Of a DNA stretch of 10,140 nt, positions 1 through 6,370 are shown one piece after another. This stretch comes from Burkholderiaceae bacterium (GTDB lineage: Bacteria > Pseudomonadota > Gammaproteobacteria > Burkholderiales > Burkholderiaceae), in the NCBI GenBank assembly GCA_017997515.1, contig JAGOEY010000042.1, positions 1 to 10,140 of the forward strand. Reading direction: 5' to 3'. The notes below the pieces were generated by a model. The model did not search any database and was not told the origin of the DNA. It saw only the letters and a list, made by a program, of their open reading frames with translations. Numbering within the stretch: the stretch's first letter is position 1; each line of letters opens with the position of its first letter. The translations under genes were made by a program, and so were the position numbers.

Positions 1-128
1 GTGCTGAAAACCTCCCACTCGTGCGGAGAGTCCAGCACCTGCAAACGCTCTTGCAGCGTTTGCGCGGGTTCCGGAGGGTGGGAGCGAAGAGGGGCGAGCG
101 AAGGCGCAGGCAGTGGCACAGCATGCAT
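1..128 (-). CDS. N-terminal 42 codons of an unidentified leftward gene (partial)
   Basis: All three minus-strand frames are open from base 1 to about base 137. The frame starting at the ATG at 126-128 gives a protein-like sequence: a Pro/Ala-rich start (MHAVPLPAPSLAPL), then an amphipathic, charged stretch ending QERLQVLDSPHEWEVFS. An in-frame TAA lies 9 bases upstream (138-140), so the start cannot be further out on an ATG. There is no clear Shine-Dalgarno sequence before this ATG, only a G run at 142-147. GTG at 117-119 or at 36-38 are alternative starts. The gene is separated from the operon by a terminator and has its own putative FNR-type promoter, so it is probably an independent, oxygen-regulated unit. 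I do not recognise the family from this fragment and give no function. Confidence 0.55.
   Translation of the reverse strand, partial: MHAVPLPAPSLAPLRSHPPEPAQTLQERLQVLDSPHEWEVFS
41..63. repeat. Perfect 9-bp inverted repeat, 5-base loop
   Basis: GCAAACGCT (41-49) and AGCGTTTGC (55-63) are exact inverse complements around the loop CTTGC. The repeat falls within codons 22-30 of the partial leftward gene if translation starts at 128, or in its 5' leader if translation starts at the GTG at 36-38. No T run follows on either strand, so it is not an intrinsic terminator. It may be chance, an operator, or an mRNA hairpin near the translation start. Confidence 0.5.
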
Positions 129-162
129 TCTGGCAGCTTAGCCCCCCATGCAGGCCGCTGCG

Positions 163-176
163 TTGATATGGATCAA
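163..176 (-). promoter_or_regulatory. FNR/ANR-type binding site (TTGAT-N4-ATCAA)
   Basis: TTGATATGGATCAA matches the Crp/Fnr-family anaerobic activator consensus TTGAT-N4-ATCAA at all ten fixed positions. It lies between the operon terminator and the leftward partial gene. Its centre (169.5) is 41.5 bases from base 128. A -10-like hexamer TAAGCT (minus strand, 140-135) sits where a class II FNR-dependent promoter would need it, which places the transcript start near 128. The site itself is seen directly. The activator identity and the promoter geometry are inferred. If the transcript really begins near 128, the message is almost leaderless or the true start codon is further inside. Confidence 0.6.
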
Positions 177-231
177 GCGCATGGCAAGAAGACTTTGAGT
201 ACGTCATAAGCGCCCATGCGAGGCGCACATG

Positions 232-265
232 AAAAAGGCCGGCATTCCTGGCAGGAGTGCCGACC
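232..265 (-). terminator. Intrinsic (rho-independent) terminator of the operon
   Basis: On the minus strand, bases 265-254 (GGTCGGCACTCC) pair with 248-237 (GGAATGCCGGCC) around the loop TGCCA. This makes a 12-position stem with one C-A mismatch and one G-T wobble. Five T residues (236-232) follow immediately. It begins 20 bases after the stop codon of the Bug-type binding protein gene, as expected for the end of that transcript. The T run is on the minus-strand side only. Confidence 0.88.
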
Positions 266-285
266 TGTGCAGGGCCAAGGTGTTA

Positions 286-1263
286 TCAGTCGGCGTAGAT
301 GCCTGCGGCCTTGATGGCGGGTGTGAAACGTGCCACTTCAGACTGGACAAACTTCTTGTGCTCGGCGGGTTCCATCCGTTTGTCGGTCACCACCACAGCA
401 CCCAGGCCTTCCTGTTTCTTGATGAATTCAGGGTCTTTCAAAGCGGCCTTGAGGGCGGTGTTGAGTTTTTGCAAAACCGGCGCTGGTGTGCCTTTGGGGG
501 CATACAGTCCGTGCCAGATGGTGACCTGGAAGTTCTTCAGGCCGGATTCATCCAGTGTGGGGATGTCTTTCAGCGCTGGTGTCGTCAGGCGTTTGAGTGT
601 GGTCACCGCGAAGGGCTTCACCTTCTTGGCTTCGATCTGGCTGGTGGTGTTGGTGGTCTGGTCACACAGCAGGTCGATCTGGCCACCCAGCAGGTCGGCG
701 ATGGCGGGGGCCGTGCCTTTGTACGGAACGGTGGTCATGTCGGCCTTGAGTTCGCTCTGGAACAGCAGTCCACACAGGTGGGATGCAGAGCCCACACCGG
801 CATTGCCCAGATTCACCTTGCCGGGGTTCTTGGCGATCCAGTCGCGCAGTTCGGCGAGGTTCTTGGCTTCGATCTGGGGTTTGCCGATCAAGGTCATGGG
901 CACGTCATTGATCATGCCCAGGTATTCGAAGTCGGTCTCGTAGTTGTAGCTGAGCTTGCGGTACAGCACGGGGGTCGTGGCCATGCCCACATGGGTGACT
1001 AACAGCGTATGACCGTCGTTCTTCGCACGTGCCACCTTGGCGTTGCCGATGGTACTGCCGGCGCCTGCTGCGTTGTCGATCACGATCGGGGTGCCACCGA
1101 GCTGTCGGCTCATGGCTTCTGCCAGATCCCGGGCCACGCGGTCTGTGGGGCCGCCTGCGGCGAAGGGAACCACGATCGTGACGGGCTTGCCATCGGGAAA
1201 TTCAGCGGCCTGGGCACCAAAAGAGGCGGCAATCAGCAAGGCAATGGGAAGCAGTTTTTTCAT
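286..1263 (-). CDS. Bug/TctC-family periplasmic solute-binding protein
   Basis: This 325-aa protein belongs to the Bug (Bordetella uptake gene) family, related to TctC of tripartite tricarboxylate transporters. These proteins bind small, usually carboxylated, solutes in the periplasm. Visible features are a Sec signal peptide (MKK, hydrophobic residues 4-17, likely cleavage AQA-AEF after residue 19), the family motif VPFAAGGPTD at 32-41, a following NAAGAGSTIG segment, the PYKGTAPAIADLLGGQID region in mid-protein, and a typical C-terminal half. Length is normal for the family. The start is set by the signal peptide; the ribosome site is weak (TGGA about 8 bases upstream). No TctA or TctB membrane partners are in the window, which is common because Burkholderiales carry many orphan Bug genes. 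It lies 124 bp after the PaaK-like ligase gene and ends at a strong terminator, so it may be the last gene of the operon or a separate unit. The ligand cannot be predicted. Confidence 0.93.
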   Translation of the reverse strand: MKKLLPIALLIAASFGAQAAEFPDGKPVTIVVPFAAGGPTDRVARDLAEAMSRQLGGTPIVIDNAAGAGSTIGNAKVARAKNDGHTLLVTHVGMATTPVLYRKLSYNYETDFEYLGMINDVPMTLIGKPQIEAKNLAELRDWIAKNPGKVNLGNAGVGSASHLCGLLFQSELKADMTTVPYKGTAPAIADLLGGQIDLLCDQTTNTTSQIEAKKVKPFAVTTLKRLTTPALKDIPTLDESGLKNFQVTIWHGLYAPKGTPAPVLQKLNTALKAALKDPEFIKKQEGLGAVVVTDKRMEPAEHKKFVQSEVARFTPAIKAAGIYAD

Positions 1264-1387
1264 GGTTAGTCCAGTGTGCAGAGAATCTGAGCCCGGATAT
1301 TAACGGCAAGAACTGCGTTTTCGACATGGCGTATTCACTGAGAAAAATGCCAGAAAATCCTTGTGTTTCAACGGGTTATTGGGAGCC
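1264..1387. other. 124-bp intergenic gap, no clear signal
   Basis: This gap lies between the PaaK-like ligase gene and the Bug-type gene and is AT-richer than its surroundings. On the minus strand there are weak promoter-like pieces: TTGAAA near 1361 with a poor -10, and TAATAT close to the Bug gene start. Neither is convincing. No hairpin followed by T residues is visible, so read-through from the upstream gene is possible. Confidence 0.4.
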
Positions 1388-2662
1388 TCACTGGTAGCTA
1401 CGGATGTCCTCGATGACTTTGCCGTCGTTGGGCAAACTTCCCGGTGCGACCATTTCGATGGCCCCGCGCAACTTGGTGATGTCACGAACGGCCTCACCCG
1501 CACGCTCGGCCAACGCCGGGTCGGTGGACCTGGTTTCTAGGCGCAGCGTCATGTGGTCATTGGCCATTTCTCCCCCCACCACCAGCCGGGCCTTGAGCAC
1601 TTCGGGGAGGCGGCGCACCACCTCTGCGACCTGCCCGGGGTGCACAAACATACCGCGCACTTTGGTGGTCTGGTCGGCGCGACCCATCCAGCCTTTGATG
1701 CGGGTGTTGGTGCGGCCCGTGGGGCAGGTGCCCGGCAGCACGGCGGACAAATCGCCGGTGCCAAAACGCACAAGCGGGTAATCAGGGTTGAGCGTGGTGA
1801 CGACCAGTTCACCCACCTCACCTTCGGGCACCGGGTCGCCGGTGCCGGGGCGCACAATTTCGACAATGACACCTTCGTCCAGCACCAGGCCTTCGCGGGC
1901 GGCGGTTTCGTAGGCGATCAGCCCCAGGTCTGCGGTGGCATAACACTGGTAGGCCGCAATACCGCGCTCACCCAGCCAGTCACGCAGTGAGGGGGGGCAA
2001 GCCTCACCCGACACCAGCGCCCGTTTGACGCTGGGCAGGGCCACACCCATGTCGGCGGCTTTTTCCACGATCAGCTTGAGGAAGCTGGGTGTGCCGATGT
2101 AGCCCGCGGGCTGCAGGTCGACCATGGCCTGCACCTGCTGTTCGGTCTGGCCCGTGCCGCCGGGGAACACGGTGCACCCCAGCGCATGGGCGCCGGTTTC
2201 CATCATCGAACCGGCGGGTACAAAGTGGTAACTGAAGCTGTTGTGGATCAGGTCGCCCGCGCGGAAGCCCGCGGCGTACATGGTGCGGGCCATGCGCCAG
2301 TAGTCTGCGCGTGTGCCTTCAGGTTCGTAGATGGTGCCGGGGCTGGCAAACACGCGCCGCATGGCGTGCCCGAAGTCGAGCGCGCTGAAGCCGCCGAAGA
2401 CCTTACCCGCATTCGCCCCATTCCCGTTGGCGCTTGCGCGCGCGGCCTGCTGGCGCTCCAGCAATTCGTATTTACGGGTGACGGGCAAACGCGCCAGCGC
2501 TTCGCGGCTGCTGACACTGGCGGCATCCATGCCCGCCAGGATGCTCGCAAACGCGGCGCTGTGCTGTTGCGCGTGGGCGATCTGGCCGGGCAGTGCCGCC
2601 ATCAGGGCCGCTTCACGCGCCTGGGGGCTGCGGGTTTCCAGGGCGTCGTAGAACGTGTTCAT
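1388..2662 (-). CDS. Short PaaK-like adenylate-forming acyl-CoA ligase with diverged motifs
   Basis: This 424-aa protein resembles phenylacetate-CoA ligase (PaaK) and related cytoplasmic adenylate-forming enzymes, which join a carboxylic acid to CoA through an acyl-AMP. Recognisable parts are VSGEACPPSLR (217-227), the acidic ribose-binding region RFGTGDLS (299-306, D304), the domain hinge GWMGRADQTTKVRG, which resembles PaaK GRSDDMLIIRG, and a C-terminal GKVIEDIR with the candidate catalytic lysine K415. Two canonical motifs differ. The phosphate loop, normally SSGTTGKPT, appears as ASPGTIYEPEG (106-116), and the region normally read as YG-x-[ST]E is CYATADLGLIAYE (240-252). The gene is intact and codon use is normal, so this looks like a distinct subfamily rather than decay. 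The start is the first ATG of the frame; the ribosome site is weak. It follows livF by 157 bp, so it probably acts on the imported substrate or a related acid. The substrate is unknown, and 'phenylacetate' should not be assumed. Confidence 0.85.
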   Translation of the reverse strand: MNTFYDALETRSPQAREAALMAALPGQIAHAQQHSAAFASILAGMDAASVSSREALARLPVTRKYELLERQQAARASANGNGANAGKVFGGFSALDFGHAMRRVFASPGTIYEPEGTRADYWRMARTMYAAGFRAGDLIHNSFSYHFVPAGSMMETGAHALGCTVFPGGTGQTEQQVQAMVDLQPAGYIGTPSFLKLIVEKAADMGVALPSVKRALVSGEACPPSLRDWLGERGIAAYQCYATADLGLIAYETAAREGLVLDEGVIVEIVRPGTGDPVPEGEVGELVVTTLNPDYPLVRFGTGDLSAVLPGTCPTGRTNTRIKGWMGRADQTTKVRGMFVHPGQVAEVVRRLPEVLKARLVVGGEMANDHMTLRLETRSTDPALAERAGEAVRDITKLRGAIEMVAPGSLPNDGKVIEDIRSYQ

Positions 2663-2682
2663 GCCTGGGCTTTCTATACGGT

Positions 2683-2743
2683 TTTGAATGAAATTGGCCT
2701 CTGGCGCTTATCCATCAGGCGCGAGTAGCTATGAAATCAGGAG
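2683..2743. repeat. Comamonadaceae-type intergenic repeat
   Basis: Read on the minus strand, this segment includes TTTCATAGCTACTCGCGCC followed by TGATGGATAAGCGCCAGAGG. I recognise this as a variant of a short dispersed element common between genes in Comamonadaceae genomes. It contains a 6-bp stem, 2704-2709 with 2717-2722, including one G-T pair and a 7-base loop. It sits between livF and the PaaK-like gene. The family recognition is from memory; only one copy is in this window, so copy number must be checked in the full genome. Confidence 0.6.
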
Positions 2744-2819
2744 TATTTGAACGCGTGTGAAAACGGCGTTGCACACAATGCAGCGGTTCCTGGACGCATA
2801 GATTGGTGCCAGTGCGTTC

Positions 2820-3632
2820 TCAAGCCAGCCACCGTTTGCGCCGCTTGTAGCTCTTCACGTCTTTGAAGCTCTTGCGCTCGCCGCCGCCCACGCCGAGGTA
2901 AAACTCTTTTACGTCTTCGTTGGTCGCCAGGTCCTGTGCGGCTCCGTCCATGACGATGCGGCCCGACTCCATGATGTAGCCGTAGTCGGAGTATTTCAGC
3001 GCCATGTTGGTGTTCTGCTCAGCCAGCAGAAAGGTGACTTTCTCGCGCTGGTTCAGGTCTTTCACGATGTTAAAAACCTCTTCCACGATCTGGGGTGCCA
3101 GGCCCATGGAGGGCTCGTCCAGCAGCACCATGCTCGGGTTGGCCATCAGCGCGCGGCCAATGGCACACATCTGCTGCTCACCGCCCGAGGTGTAGGCGGC
3201 CTGGCTGGTGCGCCGGGTCTTGAGGCGCGGGAAGTAGGTGTAGACCTTTTCCAGGTTGGCGGCGATCTCGCCTTTATCGCTGCGGGTGTAGGCACCGGTC
3301 ATGAGGTTGTCTTCAATGCTCAGGTGGGCGAAGCAGTGCCGCCCCTCCATGACCTGCACCACACCGCGCTGCACCAGATCGGCGGGGGTCAGGTTTTCGA
3401 TGCGCTCACCACGCAGCTCGATCGAGCCTTTGGTGACTTCGCCTCGTTCACCCTTGAGCAGGTTGGAGATGGCGCGCAAGGTGGTCGTTTTTCCCGCCCC
3501 GTTACCGCCCAGGATGGCCACGATGCTGCCCTGGGGCACCTGCAGGGACACGCCCTTGAGCACCAGGATCACATGGTTGTAGATGACCTCGATGCCGTTG
3601 ACGTTCAGGACGATGTTGGTTTGCTGGGTCAT
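2820..3632 (-). CDS. livF: ABC importer ATP-binding protein, LivF type
   Basis: This 270-aa cytoplasmic ATPase subunit belongs to a branched-chain amino acid type (HAAT) importer. It forms a heterodimer with LivG beneath the LivH/LivM pore. The motifs are complete: Walker A GGNGAGKTT (42-50), Q-loop Q93 followed by MEGRHCFAHLSIEDNL, ABC signature SGGEQQM (149-155) and Walker B MVLLDEP (168-174). The switch position reads AEQN rather than histidine, as is normal for LivF. The C-terminus is about 25 residues longer than a minimal LivF and very basic (KSYKRRKRWLA). The ATG at 3632 is 100 bp after the binding-protein gene and is preceded by only a weak GAAG ribosome site. The motifs cannot tell the substrate; the flanking ligases suggest an organic acid rather than an amino acid. 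Confidence 0.95.
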   Translation of the reverse strand: MTQQTNIVLNVNGIEVIYNHVILVLKGVSLQVPQGSIVAILGGNGAGKTTTLRAISNLLKGERGEVTKGSIELRGERIENLTPADLVQRGVVQVMEGRHCFAHLSIEDNLMTGAYTRSDKGEIAANLEKVYTYFPRLKTRRTSQAAYTSGGEQQMCAIGRALMANPSMVLLDEPSMGLAPQIVEEVFNIVKDLNQREKVTFLLAEQNTNMALKYSDYGYIMESGRIVMDGAAQDLATNEDVKEFYLGVGGGERKSFKDVKSYKRRKRWLA

Positions 3633-3689
3633 GACTTCAATCGTTTTTCAAGAACTTTGGGACTGTTTGCTCTCCCCGGTGAACGCCGC

Positions 3690-3726
3690 GGAACCGGCTG
3701 TGCCGGGCCGCTGGCGTTGCCTGGGG
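3690..3726. repeat. Short palindromic intergenic repeat, deleted copy
   Basis: It begins GGAACCGGCTGTGCCGGGCC (3690-3709), which has a CCGGC-TGT-GCCGG hairpin, and ends GCCTGGGG (3719-3726). The unit at 6281-6360 has the same beginning with one base changed (CTC for GTG in the loop region) and the same ending, but carries about 43 extra internal bases. No T run follows, so it is not a classical terminator. It lies in the 100-bp gap between the binding-protein gene and livF. Confidence 0.7.
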
Positions 3727-3732
3727 CGTTGT

Positions 3733-5067
3733 TTAAGACTGGCAGTCGGCCGGGGTGCGCGGCGTGATCTTCTTCTCGGCTGCGTACTTGGCGGCAGCAG
3801 CCTTGACCATGGGGCGGATGATCTGCTCGTCGCCCTGCAGCCAGTCACCGGTAAAGTTCCAGTTCTTGCCGTCCCAGGTGTGCAGGCGCGCCCACGAGGC
3901 ACCCATGTGGTCTGTGCACGAGGTGCTGATCGGGCGCAGCACGCCCGCAAAGCCCAGCGCGTCGAGTTTGGCCTGGGTCAGGTTCAGGTTTTCCAGGCCC
4001 CAGCGGACCTGCTCGCCATTCATGATCTTGCCTTTGCCGAAGCGCTCCTGTGCCGCGCGGATACCCTCCACCGCCAGCATGGCGCTCATAGCGCCGCGCA
4101 GGTACAGCACCTGGCCCACTTCTTCCTTGGGGCCCGTGCCCTGGCCCTTGGCGTGCACCATGGACAACATGTCCTGCACCACCTTGGCCTTGAAGTCGGC
4201 GCTGTTTTGCAGGGTGATGGCGTTGTAGCCCTTGGCGCCTTCGGCTACGTCTTTCACATCGGGCTCGGCACCGGACCACCACACGCCGTACATCTTTTCA
4301 CGCGGATAACCGGTGGCCTGGGCTTCCTTCAGTGCGGTGGAGTTCATCACGCCAAAGCCCCACAGGATGGTGTAGTCGGGGCGCGACTGGCGCACCTGCA
4401 GCCACGTGGCTTTCTGCTCGACGCCAGGTGCCGTGACGGGCAGCAACTGCAGCTCGAAGCCGTGCATCTTGGCGCGTTCCTGCAGGATGGGCAGGGACTC
4501 TTTGCCGAATGGGCTGTCGTGGTACACCACGGCGATCTTCTTGCCCTTGAGCTTGTCCAGCCCGCCTTCTTTTTTGCCGATGGCCTGGACGATGGCGTCG
4601 CCTGCCACCCAGTAGTTGCCAGCCAGCGGGAAGTTCCACTTGAACACCGAGCCATCGGCGCTTTCGCTGCGGCCATAACCCAGGGTCACCAGCGGAATCT
4701 TGTCGGTAGGCGCTTTTTCGGTGATGGCGAATGTGGCACCGGTGGACCAGGGCTGGATCACCGCCGCACCGCCATTCTTGTCCTTCAGGCGTTCATAACA
4801 CTCCACGCTGCGGGCCGTGTCGTAGCTGGTTTCGCATTCCTCGAACGCGATCTTCACGCCGTTGATACCGCCGCGTGCGTTCACCAGCTTGTAGTAGTCC
4901 ACCGTGCCATTGGCAATAGGGATGCCGTTGGGCGCGTAAGGGCCGGTGCGGTACGACAACACCGGAATGAACTGCTCCTTGGCTTGCGCCTGCGCGCTAA
5001 CCGGTGCCATGAGGGAAGCGCCGGAGGCCACCAGGGCCGCAGCGAGTGCCAGATTACGAACTTTCAT
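3733..5067 (-). CDS. Periplasmic binding protein of the HAAT ABC importer (type I fold, LivK-like)
   Basis: This 444-aa protein is the ligand-capturing subunit of the importer and delivers solute to LivH/LivM. It has a Sec signal peptide (MKVR, hydrophobic 5-23, likely cleavage after VSA at 25 or AQA at 29). The mature protein resembles the Peripla_BP_6 / LivK type I fold, with YYKLVNARGGINGVKI (58-73), a C78/C90 pair placed like the conserved LivK disulfide, and a central KIAVVYHDSPFGKE segment (177-190) typical of the inter-lobe crossover. C384 and C442 could form a second disulfide. It is longer than E. coli LivK (about 370 aa), mainly in the C-terminal lobe. The ATG has a strong ribosome site: AGGAGA at 5078-5073, five bases upstream. 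It lies between the livM and livF genes, so it belongs to this transporter. The ligand is unknown; flanking ligases suggest a carboxylate. Confidence 0.93.
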   Translation of the reverse strand: MKVRNLALAAALVASGASLMAPVSAQAQAKEQFIPVLSYRTGPYAPNGIPIANGTVDYYKLVNARGGINGVKIAFEECETSYDTARSVECYERLKDKNGGAAVIQPWSTGATFAITEKAPTDKIPLVTLGYGRSESADGSVFKWNFPLAGNYWVAGDAIVQAIGKKEGGLDKLKGKKIAVVYHDSPFGKESLPILQERAKMHGFELQLLPVTAPGVEQKATWLQVRQSRPDYTILWGFGVMNSTALKEAQATGYPREKMYGVWWSGAEPDVKDVAEGAKGYNAITLQNSADFKAKVVQDMLSMVHAKGQGTGPKEEVGQVLYLRGAMSAMLAVEGIRAAQERFGKGKIMNGEQVRWGLENLNLTQAKLDALGFAGVLRPISTSCTDHMGASWARLHTWDGKNWNFTGDWLQGDEQIIRPMVKAAAAKYAAEKKITPRTPADCQS

Positions 5068-5155
5068 TTGTCTCTCCTAGAGGTTTTGGAAACTGAAGCA
5101 CGACCACAACACACACGAAAACAGAAAAATAGACGACTGCCCAAAGCAGCGGCGT
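5068..5155 (-). promoter_or_regulatory. 88-bp leader between livM and the binding-protein gene
   Basis: On the minus strand it holds a small hairpin (GCTGC-TTTGG-GCAGT, 5150-5136), then T-rich sequence with a run of five T (about 5129-5125), then a GT-rich stretch and the strong ribosome site AGGAGA (5078-5073). The stem is too short and too far from the T run for a confident terminator. It could be a weak attenuator or an mRNA processing/stability element that lets the binding protein be made in excess. No convincing promoter was found. Confidence 0.3.
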
Positions 5156-6232
5156 TTAATGGGGAAACGGCCACAGGCGCAGCTTCTGTTTGCCGATGGA
5201 CCAGAGCTTGGCCAGGCCATGGGGCTCGACGATCAGGAACCACACGATCAGCGCACCGAACAACATCAGCTCGATGTGCGAAACGGTTGCTGTGGACATC
5301 TCCACGCCCACCAACAGGGCCAGCGCCGGCAGGAACTGCGACAGGAAGATCGGCAGCACGACGATGAACGCTGCACCAAAGAAGCCCCCCATGATGGAGC
5401 CCATGCCCCCCAGGATGACCATGAACAGCAGCCGGAACGACAGGTCCACCGAGAAAGCGGCGGGCTCCCAGGCGCCCAGGTAGAAGAAGCCCCAGAGTGC
5501 GCCTGCCACACCGATGACAAAAGAGCTCACGGCAAACGCAGTCAGCTTGGCGTACATGGGGCGGATGCCGATCACCGACGCTGCCACGTCCATGTCGCGG
5601 ATGGCCATCCATTCGCGGCCGATGGCACCCCGTACCAGGTTCTTCACCGCCAGGCAAATGACCGCCAGCACCGACAGGCAGAACAGGTATTTGGAGACGT
5701 CGCTCTGCAGTGGCATACCGAACACCTGCAACTGGGACACCGCCACCGTGCCGGACGCGTTGTCCAACGTGAACCATTTGATGCGCAGGAACATCCAGTC
5801 AGAGAAGAACTGCGCAGCCAGCGTGGCCACCGCCAGGTACAGGCCCTTGACACGCAGGCTGGGCAGGCCGAACAGGATGCCGAAGACCGTGGCGCACAGC
5901 CCACCCAGAATCAGCGAAGGGATGAGCGGCATGCCTGGAATACGCATGAAGATGTTGTAGGCACCATACGCACCCACGGCCATGAAGGCCCCGGAGCCCA
6001 GTGAAATCTGGCCGCAGTAACCCACCAGCACATTCACCCCCACGGCGGCAAGCGACATGATGAGGAAAGGCAGCAGCACGGCGCGAAACATGTAGTCGCT
6101 GGCCGTCAGGGGCACCACAACGAAGGCCAGCACCAGCAATGCCAGCATGGCCCAGCGGTCCTGGCGGATCGGCAGGATTTGCTGGTCGGCCCGGTAGCTG
6201 GTTTTGAACTGCCCGTTTTCTCTATAAATCAT
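5156..6232 (-). CDS. livM: ABC importer inner-membrane permease, LivM type
   Basis: This 358-aa multi-pass membrane protein pairs with LivH to form the translocation pore. After a polar N-terminal tail of about 26 residues, hydrophobic segments appear at about 27-43, 50-70, 78-95, 103-123, 130-148, 181-199, 232-252, 264-300 and 321-335. LivM-family motifs are GYCGQISLGSGAFMAVGAYG (71-90), GLPSLRVKGLYLAVATLA (122-139), the ATPase-contacting cytoplasmic loop GREWMAIRDMDVAASVIGI (205-223), VILGGMGSIMGGFFGA (272-287) and the terminal EPHGL (336-340). Length is normal. The ATG at 6232 follows a GGGA-type ribosome site. It lies 138 bp after livH, a wide gap for two pore subunits, and that gap is filled by a palindromic repeat. 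Confidence 0.95.
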   Translation of the reverse strand: MIYRENGQFKTSYRADQQILPIRQDRWAMLALLVLAFVVVPLTASDYMFRAVLLPFLIMSLAAVGVNVLVGYCGQISLGSGAFMAVGAYGAYNIFMRIPGMPLIPSLILGGLCATVFGILFGLPSLRVKGLYLAVATLAAQFFSDWMFLRIKWFTLDNASGTVAVSQLQVFGMPLQSDVSKYLFCLSVLAVICLAVKNLVRGAIGREWMAIRDMDVAASVIGIRPMYAKLTAFAVSSFVIGVAGALWGFFYLGAWEPAAFSVDLSFRLLFMVILGGMGSIMGGFFGAAFIVVLPIFLSQFLPALALLVGVEMSTATVSHIELMLFGALIVWFLIVEPHGLAKLWSIGKQKLRLWPFPH

Positions 6233-6280
6233 GTCGTGTCCCGCTTAAAAATGGAGGCTGTACCTTCTAGTGGGAACCAT

Positions 6281-6360
6281 GGAACCGGCTCTGCCGGGCC
6301 ATAGGTACCGCCCCCTGCAAGGGGGTTGGCGTAGCGGAACGAAGTCCGCGAAGCCTGGGG
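6281..6360. repeat. Palindromic intergenic repeat, full-length copy with three hairpins
   Basis: The unit starts GGAACCGGCTCTGCCGGGCC (6281-6300, CCGGC stem) and ends GCCTGGGG (6353-6360). Between them are a CCCCC-TGCAA-GGGGG hairpin (6311-6325) and a GCGGA-ACGAAG-TCCGC hairpin (6334-6349). The C-run/G-run element and the ending AAGCCTGGGGG are wording I associate with dispersed Comamonadaceae intergenic repeats. It occupies most of the gap between livH and livM. It has no T run after the stems, so read-through is expected, though the folds could slow RNA decay or reduce downstream expression. Confidence 0.7.
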
Positions 6361-6370
6361 GTGTACTTGT

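Noticed and set aside
106..124. Alternative ATG at 122-124 for the left-edge gene
   Set aside because: Its frame gives a Cys/Arg-rich translation without protein-like character; the frame from 128 is better.
21..209. A 62-codon plus-strand frame at the left edge
   Set aside because: Arg-rich, low-complexity translation that crosses the FNR-type site; the minus-strand frame over the same bases reads much more like a protein.
229..1002. A 257-codon plus-strand frame across the Bug-type gene
   Set aside because: It begins inside the intrinsic terminator and is antisense to a gene with a signal peptide and family motifs; no support for translation.
2755..2776. GTGTG...CACAC inverted repeat after livF considered as a terminator
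   Set aside because: Only 5 bp of stem with a 12-base loop and no T run on the transcribed side; too weak.
3583..5367. A 594-codon open frame on the plus strand
   Set aside because: It lies antisense to the well-supported binding-protein gene, runs through two intergenic gaps and the ends of livF and livM, and its translation shows no domain or motif. Long antisense frames are expected in GC-rich genes with strong third-position bias.
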